Positions 17,559 to 26,232 of a DNA stretch of 64,000 nucleotides are shown in pieces. The notes beneath the pieces were generated by a model. The model was given only the letters and a program-made list of their open reading frames with translations. It had not been told where the DNA came from and ran no database searches. The stretch covers positions 143,085-207,084 of the forward strand of contig JAEINU010000002.1 of the NCBI GenBank assembly GCA_016342685.1, given 5' to 3'. Position 1 is the first letter of the stretch. Each line of letters opens with the position of its first letter. A program made the position numbers and the translations under genes. Origin of the DNA: Bacteroidales bacterium. GTDB taxonomy: Bacteria > Bacteroidota > Bacteroidia > Bacteroidales > UBA12077.

Positions 17559-17957
17559 TTAACTTCTAGAAATTAAATTAAAAGGCATATTAATTACATC
17601 AGAAAGATCTTCTCCATCTTCAAATATCTGATCATCAACATCATCATAATACCAATCGATATTAATTTTAGCCTCTTTGTTATATAGTTTTTTAAAATAA
17701 TCTAAAATTTGAAGAATATATTTTGAAGAAGCTGAATTCATATATGTTAAATCGAATTTTAACTGAAAATTTACGATTGAGACATCTCCATTTTGAATTG
17801 TTTTGGTAACGTATTTATCTAATTTATATATAAGAGTTTCATAAAAAGCTATTACATCTTCAGGTCTCGAAATACCAATTAATTCAAATTTTTTCTTATT
17901 AAAATCCAGATTAACTTTTGGACTAAATTCTGTTGATTCGATATAAAGATTTTCCAT
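17559..17957 (-). CDS. SiaC-like protein (DUF1987), second copy, Ser at the phosphosite
   Basis: 132 residues, clearly related to the SiaC protein at 12372. Shared features are R-P-E-D-V-I-A-F-Y, Y-M-N-S-A-S-S-K at 72-79, W-Y-Y-D-D-V-D-D and the ending I-N-M-P-F. The phosphoacceptor Thr of the canonical Y-x-N-T-S-S motif is Ser75 here. A short basic insert (residues 50-60) also differs. A serine could still be phosphorylated by the SiaB-like kinase at 12784 or by another one, so the two copies may answer differently. There is no SiaB gene beside it, and the next gene downstream is the CtpA-type protease. Confidence 0.82.
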   Translation of the reverse strand: MENLYIESTEFSPKVNLDFNKKKFELIGISRPEDVIAFYETLIYKLDKYVTKTIQNGDVSIVNFQLKFDLTYMNSASSKYILQILDYFKKLYNKEAKINIDWYYDDVDDQIFEDGEDLSDVINMPFNLISRS

Positions 17958-18079
17958 TTTTTATAAACCGACTATTAATAGGGTTAATCAATAATTAATG
18001 TGTGTAATATAACAATTAATTATTATAAGTTTAAATGAATAAAAGATTTTATTGGCATACGATTTTGCTTAAGAAGCAA

Positions 18080-18110
18080 AAAAAAGCTGCCTTTTCCAGC
18101 AGCTTTTATA
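18080..18110 (-). terminator. intrinsic terminator after guaA
   Basis: An AAAGCTGC/GCAGCTTT stem with an 8-nt loop. On the minus strand the stem is followed by a run of eight T. It lies 13 bp beyond the guaA stop. Confidence 0.8.
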
Positions 18111-18122
18111 TTTCTAGTAGTT

Positions 18123-19652
18123 TTATTCCCACTCAATAGTTGCAGGTGGTTTAGAGCTGATATCGTATACAACTCTATTAATCCCCCTTACATTATTAAT
18201 AATTTTATTTGAAATATCGGCCAAAAACTCATATGGTAAATGCGACCAATCTGCTGTCATTCCATCAGTTGAAGAAACAGCTCTTAAAGCAACTGCATTT
18301 TCATAGGTTCTTTCATCTCCCATTACTCCAACGGATTGAACTGGAAGTAAAATAACACCTGCTTGCCATACTTTATCGTATAGTCCTGCATCTTTGAGTC
18401 CTTCGATATAAATATCGTCAACATCCTGTAATATTTGAACCTTTTCTGGCGTAATATCGCCTAAAATTCGAATTGCCAATCCAGGGCCTGGAAATGGATG
18501 TCGTTGTAAAAGTTCATTTTTAATTCCAATTGATGCTCCTACTCTTCTTACTTCGTCTTTAAACAAAAGATTTAGTGGTTCAACAATCTTTAAATTCATT
18601 TTATCGGGTAATCCCCCAACGTTATGGTGAGATTTAATTGTTGCAGATGGTCCATTAACAGAAATAGACTCTATAACGTCAGGATAAATGGTACCTTGAG
18701 CCAACCATTTAACATCTTGTATCTTATGCGCTTCTTGATCAAAAATTTCAATAAAAACTCTTCCTATTACTTTTCGTTTACCTTCAGGATCTGAAATTCC
18801 AGCTAATTGACTTAAAAATTGCTCTTTCGCATTAACTCCAATAACATTTAAACCCATATGCTTATATGATTCCAAAACTTTTTCAAATTCATTCTTTCTA
18901 AGCAAACCGTTATCAACAAAAATGCAGGTTAAATTTTCCCCTATTGCTTTATGCAACAATACTGCAGCAACAGATGAATCAACTCCTCCAGACAAACCTA
19001 AAACAACCTTATCGTTTCCAAGTTTTTCTTTTAAACCAGCAATTGAATCGTCAGCAAAAGCCGAAGGTGTCCAATCTTGCTTACAACCGCAAATATGAAC
19101 CAAGAAATTTTCTAACAGTTTCTTTCCTTGAGCCGTATGATAAACTTCTGGATGAAATTGAATACCATAAGTCTCTTCTCCATCTATCCTAAAACCACCA
19201 TATTTTACATCGCTTGTACTAGCAGTTATTTTATATGTGTTAGGTATCTTTGTAATTGTATCGCCATGTGACATCCACACTTGAGTGTTTAATTCAAGTC
19301 CATTCATCAATTTATCATCAGTATCGATATAGTTTAAACGTGCACGACCGTACTCACGATGCTTTGAAGGCAACACTTCTCCACCATAGTTATTTGCTAG
19401 AAACTGAGCTCCATAACAAACTCCAAGAAGAGGAAATTTTGCTTTTATCTCCGACAAATCAGGAACTGGAGCATTTTTATCTCTAACCGAAAACGGACTA
19501 CCAGATAAAATTACACCTTTAAAATCCTCGTTAAGCTCAGGAACTCTATTAAACGGATGAATCTCACAATATACATTCAACTCCCGCACTCTCCTAGCTA
19601 TCAATTGAGTATACTGAGAACCAAAATCAAGAATCAATATTTTTTCGTGCAT
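18123..19652 (-). CDS. guaA: GMP synthase (glutamine-hydrolysing)
   Basis: 509 residues, standard length. The glutamine amidotransferase domain (1-190) has the nucleophile motif G-V-C-Y-G-A-Q and F-H-P-E-V-Y. The ATP-pyrophosphatase domain has L-S-G-G-V-D-S-S-V near 217-225, and the C-terminal dimerisation domain ends in the invariant P-P-A-T-I-E-W-E. It converts XMP to GMP with ATP and glutamine in the cytosol. A TATCTTTG promoter box lies 37 bp upstream. The gene has its own terminator and appears monocistronic. Confidence 0.98.
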   Translation of the reverse strand: MHEKILILDFGSQYTQLIARRVRELNVYCEIHPFNRVPELNEDFKGVILSGSPFSVRDKNAPVPDLSEIKAKFPLLGVCYGAQFLANNYGGEVLPSKHREYGRARLNYIDTDDKLMNGLELNTQVWMSHGDTITKIPNTYKITASTSDVKYGGFRIDGEETYGIQFHPEVYHTAQGKKLLENFLVHICGCKQDWTPSAFADDSIAGLKEKLGNDKVVLGLSGGVDSSVAAVLLHKAIGENLTCIFVDNGLLRKNEFEKVLESYKHMGLNVIGVNAKEQFLSQLAGISDPEGKRKVIGRVFIEIFDQEAHKIQDVKWLAQGTIYPDVIESISVNGPSATIKSHHNVGGLPDKMNLKIVEPLNLLFKDEVRRVGASIGIKNELLQRHPFPGPGLAIRILGDITPEKVQILQDVDDIYIEGLKDAGLYDKVWQAGVILLPVQSVGVMGDERTYENAVALRAVSSTDGMTADWSHLPYEFLADISNKIINNVRGINRVVYDISSKPPATIEWE

Positions 19653-19689
19653 ACTTTATTATTTTATGGAATACAAATTAATAATTTTG

Positions 19690-19697
19690 CAAAGATA
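19690..19697 (-). promoter_or_regulatory. putative guaA -7 promoter box (TATCTTTG)
   Basis: An exact TAnnTTTG match on the minus strand, 37 bp ahead of the guaA start. No TTTG is at the usual -33 spacing. Confidence 0.5.
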
Positions 19698-19781
19698 ATA
19701 TTATAAAACTAATTATTAGAAAAGTAGCAAAAACAAATAAAAAAAGTGATCCCAAAAGAATACTTTTCTATCAGGCTTAGA

Positions 19782-20708
19782 TTACATTCTTTCTAACTCA
19801 ACAGAATGCCTTTCTCCATCTTCGGCAGAAAATGTGTTCGGGAATATCTCCTTTGATTCTTCAACCAAAGGCTTCACATTAGTGTATCGAGCTGAAAAAT
19901 GACCAATCACTAATTTTTTCACATTGGATTTATTAGCAATATTAGCTGCATCAACAGTTGTTGAATGAAGTGTTTGTTTGGCTTGTTTTTTCAAGCTTTT
20001 ATCAAGTGTTGCTTCGTGAAAAAGCAAATCGACATCTTTAATAATTGGGATTAACTTCTCATAGTAAGCCGTATCTGTACAATAGGCATAGGATCTTTGC
20101 TTGTATGGAGAATAAGTTAATTTGATGTTGTTAATTATATCTCCATCATCATTAATAAAATCTTCTCCCTCTTGAATACTTCGAATCTTACTTATAGGAA
20201 TATCAAATGCTGCAACTACATCCTTTTTTAAATTTCTCAAATGCGGTTTTTCTTTAAATAAAAATCCACAAGTAGGAATTCGATGCTTTAATGGAATTGT
20301 TTCAACAGTTATTCTAGCATCTTCATAAATCACCTTATTCAATTTTGGATTTACATGATGATAAATAATATTGTACGAAAGTGTTCTTTCAAAATACTCT
20401 ATATGTCGTTTTAATATATTTTCAAGTTCGGGATGTGCATATATGTTTAAGTCTTTTTCTCTGTGCAGCAGATTAAACGTAGATATTAATCCAAAAAGAC
20501 CAAATATATGATCGCCATGTAAATGACTTATAAATATATGATCTATTTTTCCGAATCGTATTTTATTCTTACGCAATTGCAGTTGCGTTCCTTCGCCACA
20601 ATCGATTAAAAAAAACCGCTCATGTACATTAAGTACATGAGCGGTTAAGTTTCTTTTCGAAGTTGGTACAGCTGAACTGCTGCCTAATATTGTTAACTCA
20701 AAAGTCAC
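19782..20708 (-). CDS. rnz: ribonuclease Z
   Basis: 308 residues, the short tRNase Z form. The metallo-beta-lactamase motif is S-H-L-H-G-D-H at 61-67 (His62, His64, Asp66, His67), and later metal ligands lie in Y-C-T-D-T, F-H-E-A-T and G-H-F-S-A-R-Y. It cleaves the 3' trailer of tRNA precursors. This is relevant here because neither tRNA-Asp in the window encodes CCA. The start follows the STAS gene stop by 8 bp in an rpsA-STAS-rnz run. Codons 21-32 form a perfect inverted repeat followed by T residues on the coding strand (see the terminator-like feature at 20608). Confidence 0.95.
   Translation of the reverse strand: MTFELTILGSSSAVPTSKRNLTAHVLNVHERFFLIDCGEGTQLQLRKNKIRFGKIDHIFISHLHGDHIFGLFGLISTFNLLHREKDLNIYAHPELENILKRHIEYFERTLSYNIIYHHVNPKLNKVIYEDARITVETIPLKHRIPTCGFLFKEKPHLRNLKKDVVAAFDIPISKIRSIQEGEDFINDDGDIINNIKLTYSPYKQRSYAYCTDTAYYEKLIPIIKDVDLLFHEATLDKSLKKQAKQTLHSTTVDAANIANKSNVKKLVIGHFSARYTNVKPLVEESKEIFPNTFSAEDGERHSVELERM
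20608..20646 (-). terminator. terminator-like hairpin inside the rnz coding region
   Basis: Perfect 14-bp arms (20614-20627 and 20633-20646) with a 5-nt loop. In the direction of rnz transcription the stem is followed by six further T. It lies at codons 21-34 of rnz, so it could stop part of the transcripts arriving from rpsA and the STAS gene. Function is inferred from shape only. Confidence 0.5.
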
Positions 20709-20716
20709 ACTTTAAA

Positions 20717-21082
20717 TTATTTGTTCGTGCGTTCTTCTTCCTCAGTAGCAACAATATCAACAGCTTCTTCAGTTGAATAAGCAATATTCAACACTGTATC
20801 CAATTGCGATATAGTAATTAATCTGTCAACAGCATCGTTAAGACCTGTTAAAACAAATGTTCCATTAGCATTTTTACAAAGTCGATTGGCAACAAGAATA
20901 GCACTAAGTCCTGACGAATCACAATATCGACAGTTACTTAAATCAAGAATGATATTTTTTTCTCCTTTTCCGGAAATTAATACCAACTCGGATTTTAAAC
21001 TTGGCGCAACATTTGTGTCAAGCTTCTCCTCCATTACTTGAATTAAAGTGTACTTTTCTAGTTTTTCAATCTTAAATTCCAT
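20717..21082 (-). CDS. STAS domain protein, anti-sigma factor antagonist type
   Basis: 121 residues, a single STAS fold like SpoIIAA/RsbV. The segment I-L-D-L-S-N-C-R-Y-C-D-S-S-G-L-S (45-60) holds the D-S-S-G motif, in which Ser57 is the likely phosphoacceptor. In this family, phosphorylation by an anti-sigma kinase toggles binding to that kinase. The C-terminus adds a short acidic tail (E-E-E-E-R). It lies between rpsA (30 bp upstream) and rnz (8 bp downstream) in the same direction. No dedicated anti-sigma kinase is adjacent; the SiaB-like kinase 7 kb away is a candidate only by class. Confidence 0.9.
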   Translation of the reverse strand: MEFKIEKLEKYTLIQVMEEKLDTNVAPSLKSELVLISGKGEKNIILDLSNCRYCDSSGLSAILVANRLCKNANGTFVLTGLNDAVDRLITISQLDTVLNIAYSTEEAVDIVATEEEERTNK

Positions 21083-21112
21083 AAAAATTAATTTTTAAGT
21101 TAAACTAAATAG

Positions 21113-23140
21113 CTATTCTGCTTTCGCTTCTTCGCTATCGTCAGCTTTTTCTACCTTCTTAGCTTCAGTTTTAGTTTTCTTTTCGTCTTTCTCAGCTTCT
21201 TTAGCATCCATCTCAGCTTTCTTTTCAGCTATCTCTTTCTGCTGCTCTTTTTCCATTTCATTCTTAAGCGAAGCAAGTTCTGTGATATCTCCTAAAGTAG
21301 TTTTTTCTAAATTAGTTTTAATTTTCTTAACAGCTTTCTTAGCTACAGCACTTCTCTGTTTCTTTTCTGCTGTGTCAGAATCTTTCTTTTCATCTTCGAA
21401 AATTCTACTATGCGACAAGATAATCTTTTTTGATGACTTAGAAAACTCTATGATCTTAAATTCTAATTTTTCATCAACTTTTGCTTGGCTTCCGTCTTCT
21501 TTAACAAGATGTTTTGGAGTTACAAAACCTTCAACACCATATGGTAAAGCAATAACAGCACCTTTTTCGAAAATATCAACAATAGTTCCTTCGTGAATAG
21601 AACCAACTACAAATACAGATTCGAATACATCCCAAGGGTTTTCTTCAAGTTGTTTGTGTCCTAAGCTTAATCTTCTATTTTCTTTATCGATTTCTAAAAC
21701 CACAACTTCTATAGCTTCTGCAATTGCAGTAAATTCTGCTGGATGTTTAATTTTCTTAGTCCAAGAAAGGTCTGAAATATGAATTAATCCATCAACACCT
21801 TCTTCGATTTCAACAAAAACACCAAAATTAGTAAAGTTACGTACAGTTGCAGAATGTTTGCTACCTGTAGTATATTTTTCGTCGATGTTACTCCAAGGAT
21901 CAGTCTTAAGTTGCTTAATACCTAACGACATTTTTCTTTCTTCTCTATCAAGAGTTAAGATCTGAGCTTCAACTTCATCACCTACATTTAAGAATTCTTG
22001 TGCACTACGTAAGTGTTGTGACCAAGACATTTCAGAAACATGAATTAATCCTTCTACACCAGGTTGAATTTCAACAAATGCACCGTAATCAGCTAGAACA
22101 ACAACTTTTCCTTTAACAGAATCACCAACCTTAAGTTCGGTATTTAATGCATCCCATGGATGTGGAGTTAATTGTTTTAATCCTAATGCAATACGTTTCT
22201 TATCATCATCAAAATCAAGAATTACAACATTTAATTTCTGATCTAATTCTACGATTTCTTCTGGATGATTTACACGACCCCAAGATAAATCTGTAATGTG
22301 AATTAATCCATCAACACCACCTAAGTCGATAAATACACCGTAAGAAGTAATATTTTTAACAGTTCCTTCAAGAACTTGTCCTTTTTCTAGCTTAGCTATA
22401 ATTTCTTTCTTTTGTTGTTCTAATTCCTCTTCAATAAGAGCTTTATGAGAAACAACAACATTTTTAAATTCATGGTTAATTTTCACAACCTTGAATTCCA
22501 TAGTTTTTTCTACGTAAATATCGTAGTCACGGATAGGTTTAACATCAATTTGAGAACCTGGTAAGAATGCTTCGATTCCGAATACATCAACGATCATACC
22601 ACCTTTAGTTCTACACTTAATGAAACCTTTAATAATTTCGTCTTTTTCAAGAGCTTCGTTAACACGATCCCAAGATCTTAGTGCTCTTGCTTTTTTATGA
22701 GAAAGTAATAATTGACCATCTTTGTCTTCTTGACTTTCTACATAAACTTCAACTTTATCGCCAACAGCTAATTCCGCATTATATCGGAATTCGTTTAAAC
22801 TAACAACACCTTCAGATTTGTAACCAATATTGATTACAACTTCGCGTTTGTTTAATGATACAACAGAACCATCAATTACCTCATTCTCAGTAATTGTAGA
22901 TAATGTTTCGTTGTACATTTTTTCAAATTCTTCTCTTTCATTTGAATGTGCGGGTACTTTTTCATTTGAAATGTTATCCCAATCAAAATCATCGCTAGGA
23001 GTAGCAAAATTTAAGATAGATTTTTCATCTTTTTTCTCAGCTTTTGCTTTAGCTTTTGGAGTTTCTTCCACTTTCACTTCTTCTTGCTGCTCAACATTCT
23101 CTACTTGCTCAACAGGCTTATTCGTTTCTTGTTCAGTCAT
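21113..23140 (-). CDS. rpsA: 30S ribosomal protein S1
   Basis: 675 residues with about six S1 (OB-fold) repeats from about 75 to 590. Repeats carry the pattern G-x-F-V-E-I-x-x-G-V-x-G-L-I-H-x-S, for example F-G-V-F-V-E-I-E-E-G-V-D-G-L-I-H-I-S-D-L-S-W. It binds mRNA at the 30S subunit for initiation; in Bacteroidota, where Shine-Dalgarno signals are weak, S1 is expected to matter greatly. Both ends are extended: about 55 acidic residues at the N-terminus and about 85 Lys/Glu-rich residues at the C-terminus (A-E-K-K-A-E-M-D-A-K type), likely a long helix. A TACTTTTG promoter box is 60 bp upstream. Confidence 0.97.
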   Translation of the reverse strand: MTEQETNKPVEQVENVEQQEEVKVEETPKAKAKAEKKDEKSILNFATPSDDFDWDNISNEKVPAHSNEREEFEKMYNETLSTITENEVIDGSVVSLNKREVVINIGYKSEGVVSLNEFRYNAELAVGDKVEVYVESQEDKDGQLLLSHKKARALRSWDRVNEALEKDEIIKGFIKCRTKGGMIVDVFGIEAFLPGSQIDVKPIRDYDIYVEKTMEFKVVKINHEFKNVVVSHKALIEEELEQQKKEIIAKLEKGQVLEGTVKNITSYGVFIDLGGVDGLIHITDLSWGRVNHPEEIVELDQKLNVVILDFDDDKKRIALGLKQLTPHPWDALNTELKVGDSVKGKVVVLADYGAFVEIQPGVEGLIHVSEMSWSQHLRSAQEFLNVGDEVEAQILTLDREERKMSLGIKQLKTDPWSNIDEKYTTGSKHSATVRNFTNFGVFVEIEEGVDGLIHISDLSWTKKIKHPAEFTAIAEAIEVVVLEIDKENRRLSLGHKQLEENPWDVFESVFVVGSIHEGTIVDIFEKGAVIALPYGVEGFVTPKHLVKEDGSQAKVDEKLEFKIIEFSKSSKKIILSHSRIFEDEKKDSDTAEKKQRSAVAKKAVKKIKTNLEKTTLGDITELASLKNEMEKEQQKEIAEKKAEMDAKEAEKDEKKTKTEAKKVEKADDSEEAKAE

Positions 23141-23200
23141 TTAATTTTAATAATTTAATTTAATAAGTTAGACATTATATTTATATACTATATGAAGGTG

Positions 23201-23208
23201 CAAAAGTA
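23201..23208 (-). promoter_or_regulatory. putative rpsA -7 promoter box (TACTTTTG)
   Basis: An exact TAnnTTTG match on the minus strand, leaving a leader of roughly 55 nt before the rpsA start at 23140. Confidence 0.5.
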
Positions 23209-23313
23209 TAATTTTTATTTAATTAATTAAAAATAAAGACACTAAAAAAACTAATAATCTTTAATTATTGACTTTTTACTATAAGTTTCTTCAAATATTT
23301 GTATTCTATTAGG

Positions 23314-23676
23314 TTATAATAAACAATCAATTTCTTGCTTTAGATAAAAGCGCTCAATTGGCTTAACAAAATATTTACTCACTCCCATCTCTACTATATC
23401 AGACTTTATTTGTTCATCATCAAATCCAGAAATTACAATTACTGACGTATTCAGTCCGTTAATTTTAGACATTAATAATTTTATAAACTCCAACCCCTTA
23501 ACGTCTAGTAGGTTTAGGTCGGCTATAATTAAATCTGGAACTAAAACTCTATTTATTATTTCTATTGCATTTGTACTATTTTCTGTACAAGTTACATCGT
23601 AATCGGAACCAAGTATTTTTTTTAATATACTACAGTATATATGATCATCATCTATTACTAATATCCTTTTTCTCAT
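23314..23676 (-). CDS. single-domain response regulator (receiver only)
   Basis: 120 residues, only a CheY-like receiver. The acidic pocket is D9-D10-D11 in V-I-D-D-D-H, the phosphoacceptor is Asp53 in I-I-A-D-L-N, the switch residue is Ser83 in V-I-S-G-F-D, and Lys105 is in V-K-P-I. All key residues are present. There is no output domain and no adjacent kinase, so it likely works by protein contact or in a phosphorelay. It lies 173 bp upstream of rpsA on the same strand. The PAS histidine kinase at 3861, which lacks a partner, is one possible source of phosphate. Confidence 0.92.
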   Translation of the reverse strand: MRKRILVIDDDHIYCSILKKILGSDYDVTCTENSTNAIEIINRVLVPDLIIADLNLLDVKGLEFIKLLMSKINGLNTSVIVISGFDDEQIKSDIVEMGVSKYFVKPIERFYLKQEIDCLL

Positions 23677-23870
23677 TTAAAAGCTAAGTTTATAATAAAA
23701 ATATCACTTTTTTTAATATAAAATTGAATATTATAGATTTTAATAAAAACCTTTCCAAAAATTGGTGAAAAAATACAGATTAAAAAAATTTCTTATTAAG
23801 TTCGTAAACTATTATAAACGTAGTTAAGTTACTATATTAATGTAACAGCTTTTTATTATATTTACTTATT

Positions 23871-24806
23871 ATGAAAAAAATACTAATTACAGGTGGAGCA
23901 GGATTTATTGGGTCACACTTATGTGAAAGACTACTTAATGAAGGGAATGAAGTAATTTGTTTAGATAACTACTTTACTGGAGCTAAAAGCAACATTGTTC
24001 ATTTATTAGACAATCCTTATTTTGAATTGGTTAGACATGATGTTACCATGCCTTATTTTGTTGAGGTTGATGAAATATATAATTTGGCTTGCCCTGCATC
24101 TCCTATTCATTATCAATATAACCCAATAAAAACAATAAAAACATCTGTAATGGGTGCAATAAATATGTTGGGATTAGCAAAACGAATAAAAGCAAAAATT
24201 CTTCAGGCATCAACCAGTGAAGTTTATGGTGATCCTTTAATTCATCCACAAACAGAAGATTATTGGGGCAATGTAAATCCTATTGGATCAAGATCGTGCT
24301 ATGATGAAGGAAAACGTTGTGCTGAATCGTTATTCATGAATTATCATCAAAAAAATGAGGTGAAAATTAAAATTGCTCGTATTTTTAATACATACGGTCC
24401 GAGAATGAATGCGAATGATGGTAGGGTTGTTTCAAATTTTATTGTTCAAGCTTTAAAAGGTGAAGATATTACTATATACGGTGATGGAACTCAAACCAGA
24501 AGTTTCCAGTATGTAGATGATCTTATTGAGGGATTTATTCGTCTGATGAATTCCGATGATTCAGTAATTGGGCCTGTTAACATAGGAAATCCTGGAGAAT
24601 TTACTATGTTAGAGTTAGCCGAGAATGTACTAAAACTAACCAATTCTAAATCTAAACTTACTTTTCTTCCATTACCAGAGGATGATCCATTACAAAGACA
24701 ACCAGACATTCGTTTAGCAAAAAAATTGTTAAATAACTGGGAGCCAAATACAAATCTTAACGAAGGATTAAAACGCACAATTAATTACTTTAAAGAAACA
24801 ATATAA
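23871..24806 (+). CDS. UDP-glucuronate decarboxylase (UDP-xylose synthase) type SDR epimerase
   Basis: 311 residues. The NAD-binding [10 protein letters not shown] is at 7-16 and the active-site segment [10 protein letters not shown] at about 143-152 has the catalytic Y-x3-K. C-P-A-S-P-I-H-Y and T-S-E-V-Y-G-D-P are also typical of UXS, which oxidises and decarboxylates UDP-glucuronate to UDP-xylose. RmlB (dTDP-glucose 4,6-dehydratase) would be longer and show Y-S-A-S-K-A-G instead. It is first in the sugar-nucleotide operon; its stop overlaps the rfbA start by 1 nt. The function fits polysaccharide or lipopolysaccharide building blocks. Confidence 0.9.
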   Translation: MKKILITGGAGFIGSHLCERLLNEGNEVICLDNYFTGAKSNIVHLLDNPYFELVRHDVTMPYFVEVDEIYNLACPASPIHYQYNPIKTIKTSVMGAINMLGLAKRIKAKILQASTSEVYGDPLIHPQTEDYWGNVNPIGSRSCYDEGKRCAESLFMNYHQKNEVKIKIARIFNTYGPRMNANDGRVVSNFIVQALKGEDITIYGDGTQTRSFQYVDDLIEGFIRLMNSDDSVIGPVNIGNPGEFTMLELAENVLKLTNSKSKLTFLPLPEDDPLQRQPDIRLAKKLLNNWEPNTNLNEGLKRTINYFKETI

Positions 24807-25675
24807 TGAAAGGTATTATTTTAGCTGGAGGTGCTGGAACTCGCTTATATCCTATAACAAAAAGTATTTCGAAGCAGATTATTCCAATATATGACAAACC
24901 GATGATTTATTATCCTTTATCGGTTTTAATGCTTGCAGGAATAAGAGACATATTAATAATATCGACACCAAAGGACATTCATTTATACGAAGATCTTTTA
25001 GGAGATGGCACCCAATTTGGAATAAAAATTTCTTATGAGATACAACCTTCTCCAGATGGATTAGCCCAAGCTTTTATTATTGGAGAAAAATTTATTGGAA
25101 ACGATAATGTTTGCCTAATTTTAGGTGATAATATTTATTATGGCTACGGATTTACAAAGGTACTTAAGCATGCATCTAAAATAAATGATGGAGCTGTTGT
25201 ATTTGGTTATTATGTTAATGATCCTAATAGATATGGTGTAGTTGAATTTGATCAAGACGGAAGCGTTAAAAGCATTGAAGAAAAGCCTGAAATTCCAAAA
25301 TCCAATTACGCCATAACCGGCTTATACTTTTACTCCAATGATGTTGTTGAAAAAGCAAAAAATCTAAAACCAAGTAACCGCGGGGAATTAGAAATTACCG
25401 ATTTAAATAAATTATTCTTAAATGAAAACAGGCTTAAAGTTGAACTACTAGGAAGAGGATATGCATGGCTTGATACAGGAACACACGACAGTTTGTTACA
25501 AGCATCAAACTATGTTGCCACAATTGAAGAACGACAGGGATTAAAAATAGCTTGTATTGAAGAAATTGCTTATAAAAAGGGTTTTATTTCAAGAGATCAA
25601 CTTTTAAGTTTAGGAAATGAATTAAAAAACAATCAATACGGACAGTATTTATTAAAAATCGCAAAAGAAGTATAA
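24806..25675 (+). CDS. rfbA: glucose-1-phosphate thymidylyltransferase
   Basis: 289 residues, standard for RmlA. The N-terminal nucleotide-binding loop is [11 protein letters not shown] at 6-16. The D-K-P-M-I-Y-Y-P segment, L-G-D-N-I-Y-Y-G and [13 protein letters not shown] are signatures of the family. It joins dTTP and glucose-1-phosphate to dTDP-glucose, the first step of dTDP-L-rhamnose synthesis. The start overlaps the UXS-type gene by 1 nt and rfbC starts 1 bp after its stop. Glucose-1-phosphate may be supplied by the phosphohexomutase at 27171. Confidence 0.97.
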   Translation: MKGIILAGGAGTRLYPITKSISKQIIPIYDKPMIYYPLSVLMLAGIRDILIISTPKDIHLYEDLLGDGTQFGIKISYEIQPSPDGLAQAFIIGEKFIGNDNVCLILGDNIYYGYGFTKVLKHASKINDGAVVFGYYVNDPNRYGVVEFDQDGSVKSIEEKPEIPKSNYAITGLYFYSNDVVEKAKNLKPSNRGELEITDLNKLFLNENRLKVELLGRGYAWLDTGTHDSLLQASNYVATIEERQGLKIACIEEIAYKKGFISRDQLLSLGNELKNNQYGQYLLKIAKEV

Positions 25676-25676
25676 A

Positions 25677-26231
25677 ATGGAGATCATAAAAACAGATTTT
25701 CAAGATTTAAGAATTATTAAACCTCAGGTTTTTAAAGATCCAAGAGGCTACTTTTTTGAAAGTTATAATAAAAACAAATTAAAGGACTCAATTGGCGCTG
25801 TTGAATTTGTACAGGATAATCAATCCAAATCAACAGTAGGTACTATTAGAGGACTCCACTACCAATTAGCACCGTTTGCACAGGCAAAGTTGATAAGAGT
25901 ATTAATTGGAGAAATTTATGATGTTGTAGTTGATTTACGAAAACATTCTCCTACTTACGGGAACTTTTTTGGTATAGAATTAACTGAAGAAAATAACACT
26001 CAATTATATATTCCAAAAGGATTTGCACATGGCTTTTCTGTTTTAAGTGAAACTGCAATTGTTTCATATAAAACAGATAATTTTTATCACCATGAATCAG
26101 AGCGAGGAATAAACTTTAACGATCCTAAATTAAATATCGACTGGAAAGTTGATACAAATTCATCCGTGATTTCTTCTAAAGATAAAGTACTGCCATCGTT
26201 TAAAGAAGCCGAGAAAAATTTCAATTTTTAA
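25677..26231 (+). CDS. rfbC: dTDP-4-dehydrorhamnose 3,5-epimerase
   Basis: 184 residues, a cupin of the RmlC family. D-P-R-G-Y-F-F-E-S-Y near 22-31, D-N-Q-S-K-S, the catalytic His in R-G-L-H-Y-Q near 60, D-L-R-K-H-S-P-T-Y-G and P-K-G-F-A-H-G-F are all present. It epimerises C3 and C5 of dTDP-4-dehydro-6-deoxyglucose. The gene has 1-bp spacing on both sides to rfbA and rfbD. Its substrate must come from RmlB, which is not encoded in this operon or elsewhere in the window. Confidence 0.97.
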   Translation: MEIIKTDFQDLRIIKPQVFKDPRGYFFESYNKNKLKDSIGAVEFVQDNQSKSTVGTIRGLHYQLAPFAQAKLIRVLIGEIYDVVVDLRKHSPTYGNFFGIELTEENNTQLYIPKGFAHGFSVLSETAIVSYKTDNFYHHESERGINFNDPKLNIDWKVDTNSSVISSKDKVLPSFKEAEKNFNF

Positions 26232-26232
26232 T

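Noticed and set aside
22830-23144. 104-codon plus-strand reading frame opposite the start of rpsA
   Set aside because: Serine/phenylalanine-rich mirror of the charged S1 N-terminus; no family resemblance, and rpsA is certain.
23871-24806. Reading the first sugar gene as rfbB (dTDP-glucose 4,6-dehydratase)
   Set aside because: Length and the S-C-Y-D-E-G-K-R active-site segment fit UDP-glucuronate decarboxylase; RmlB has a Y-S-A-S-K type motif.
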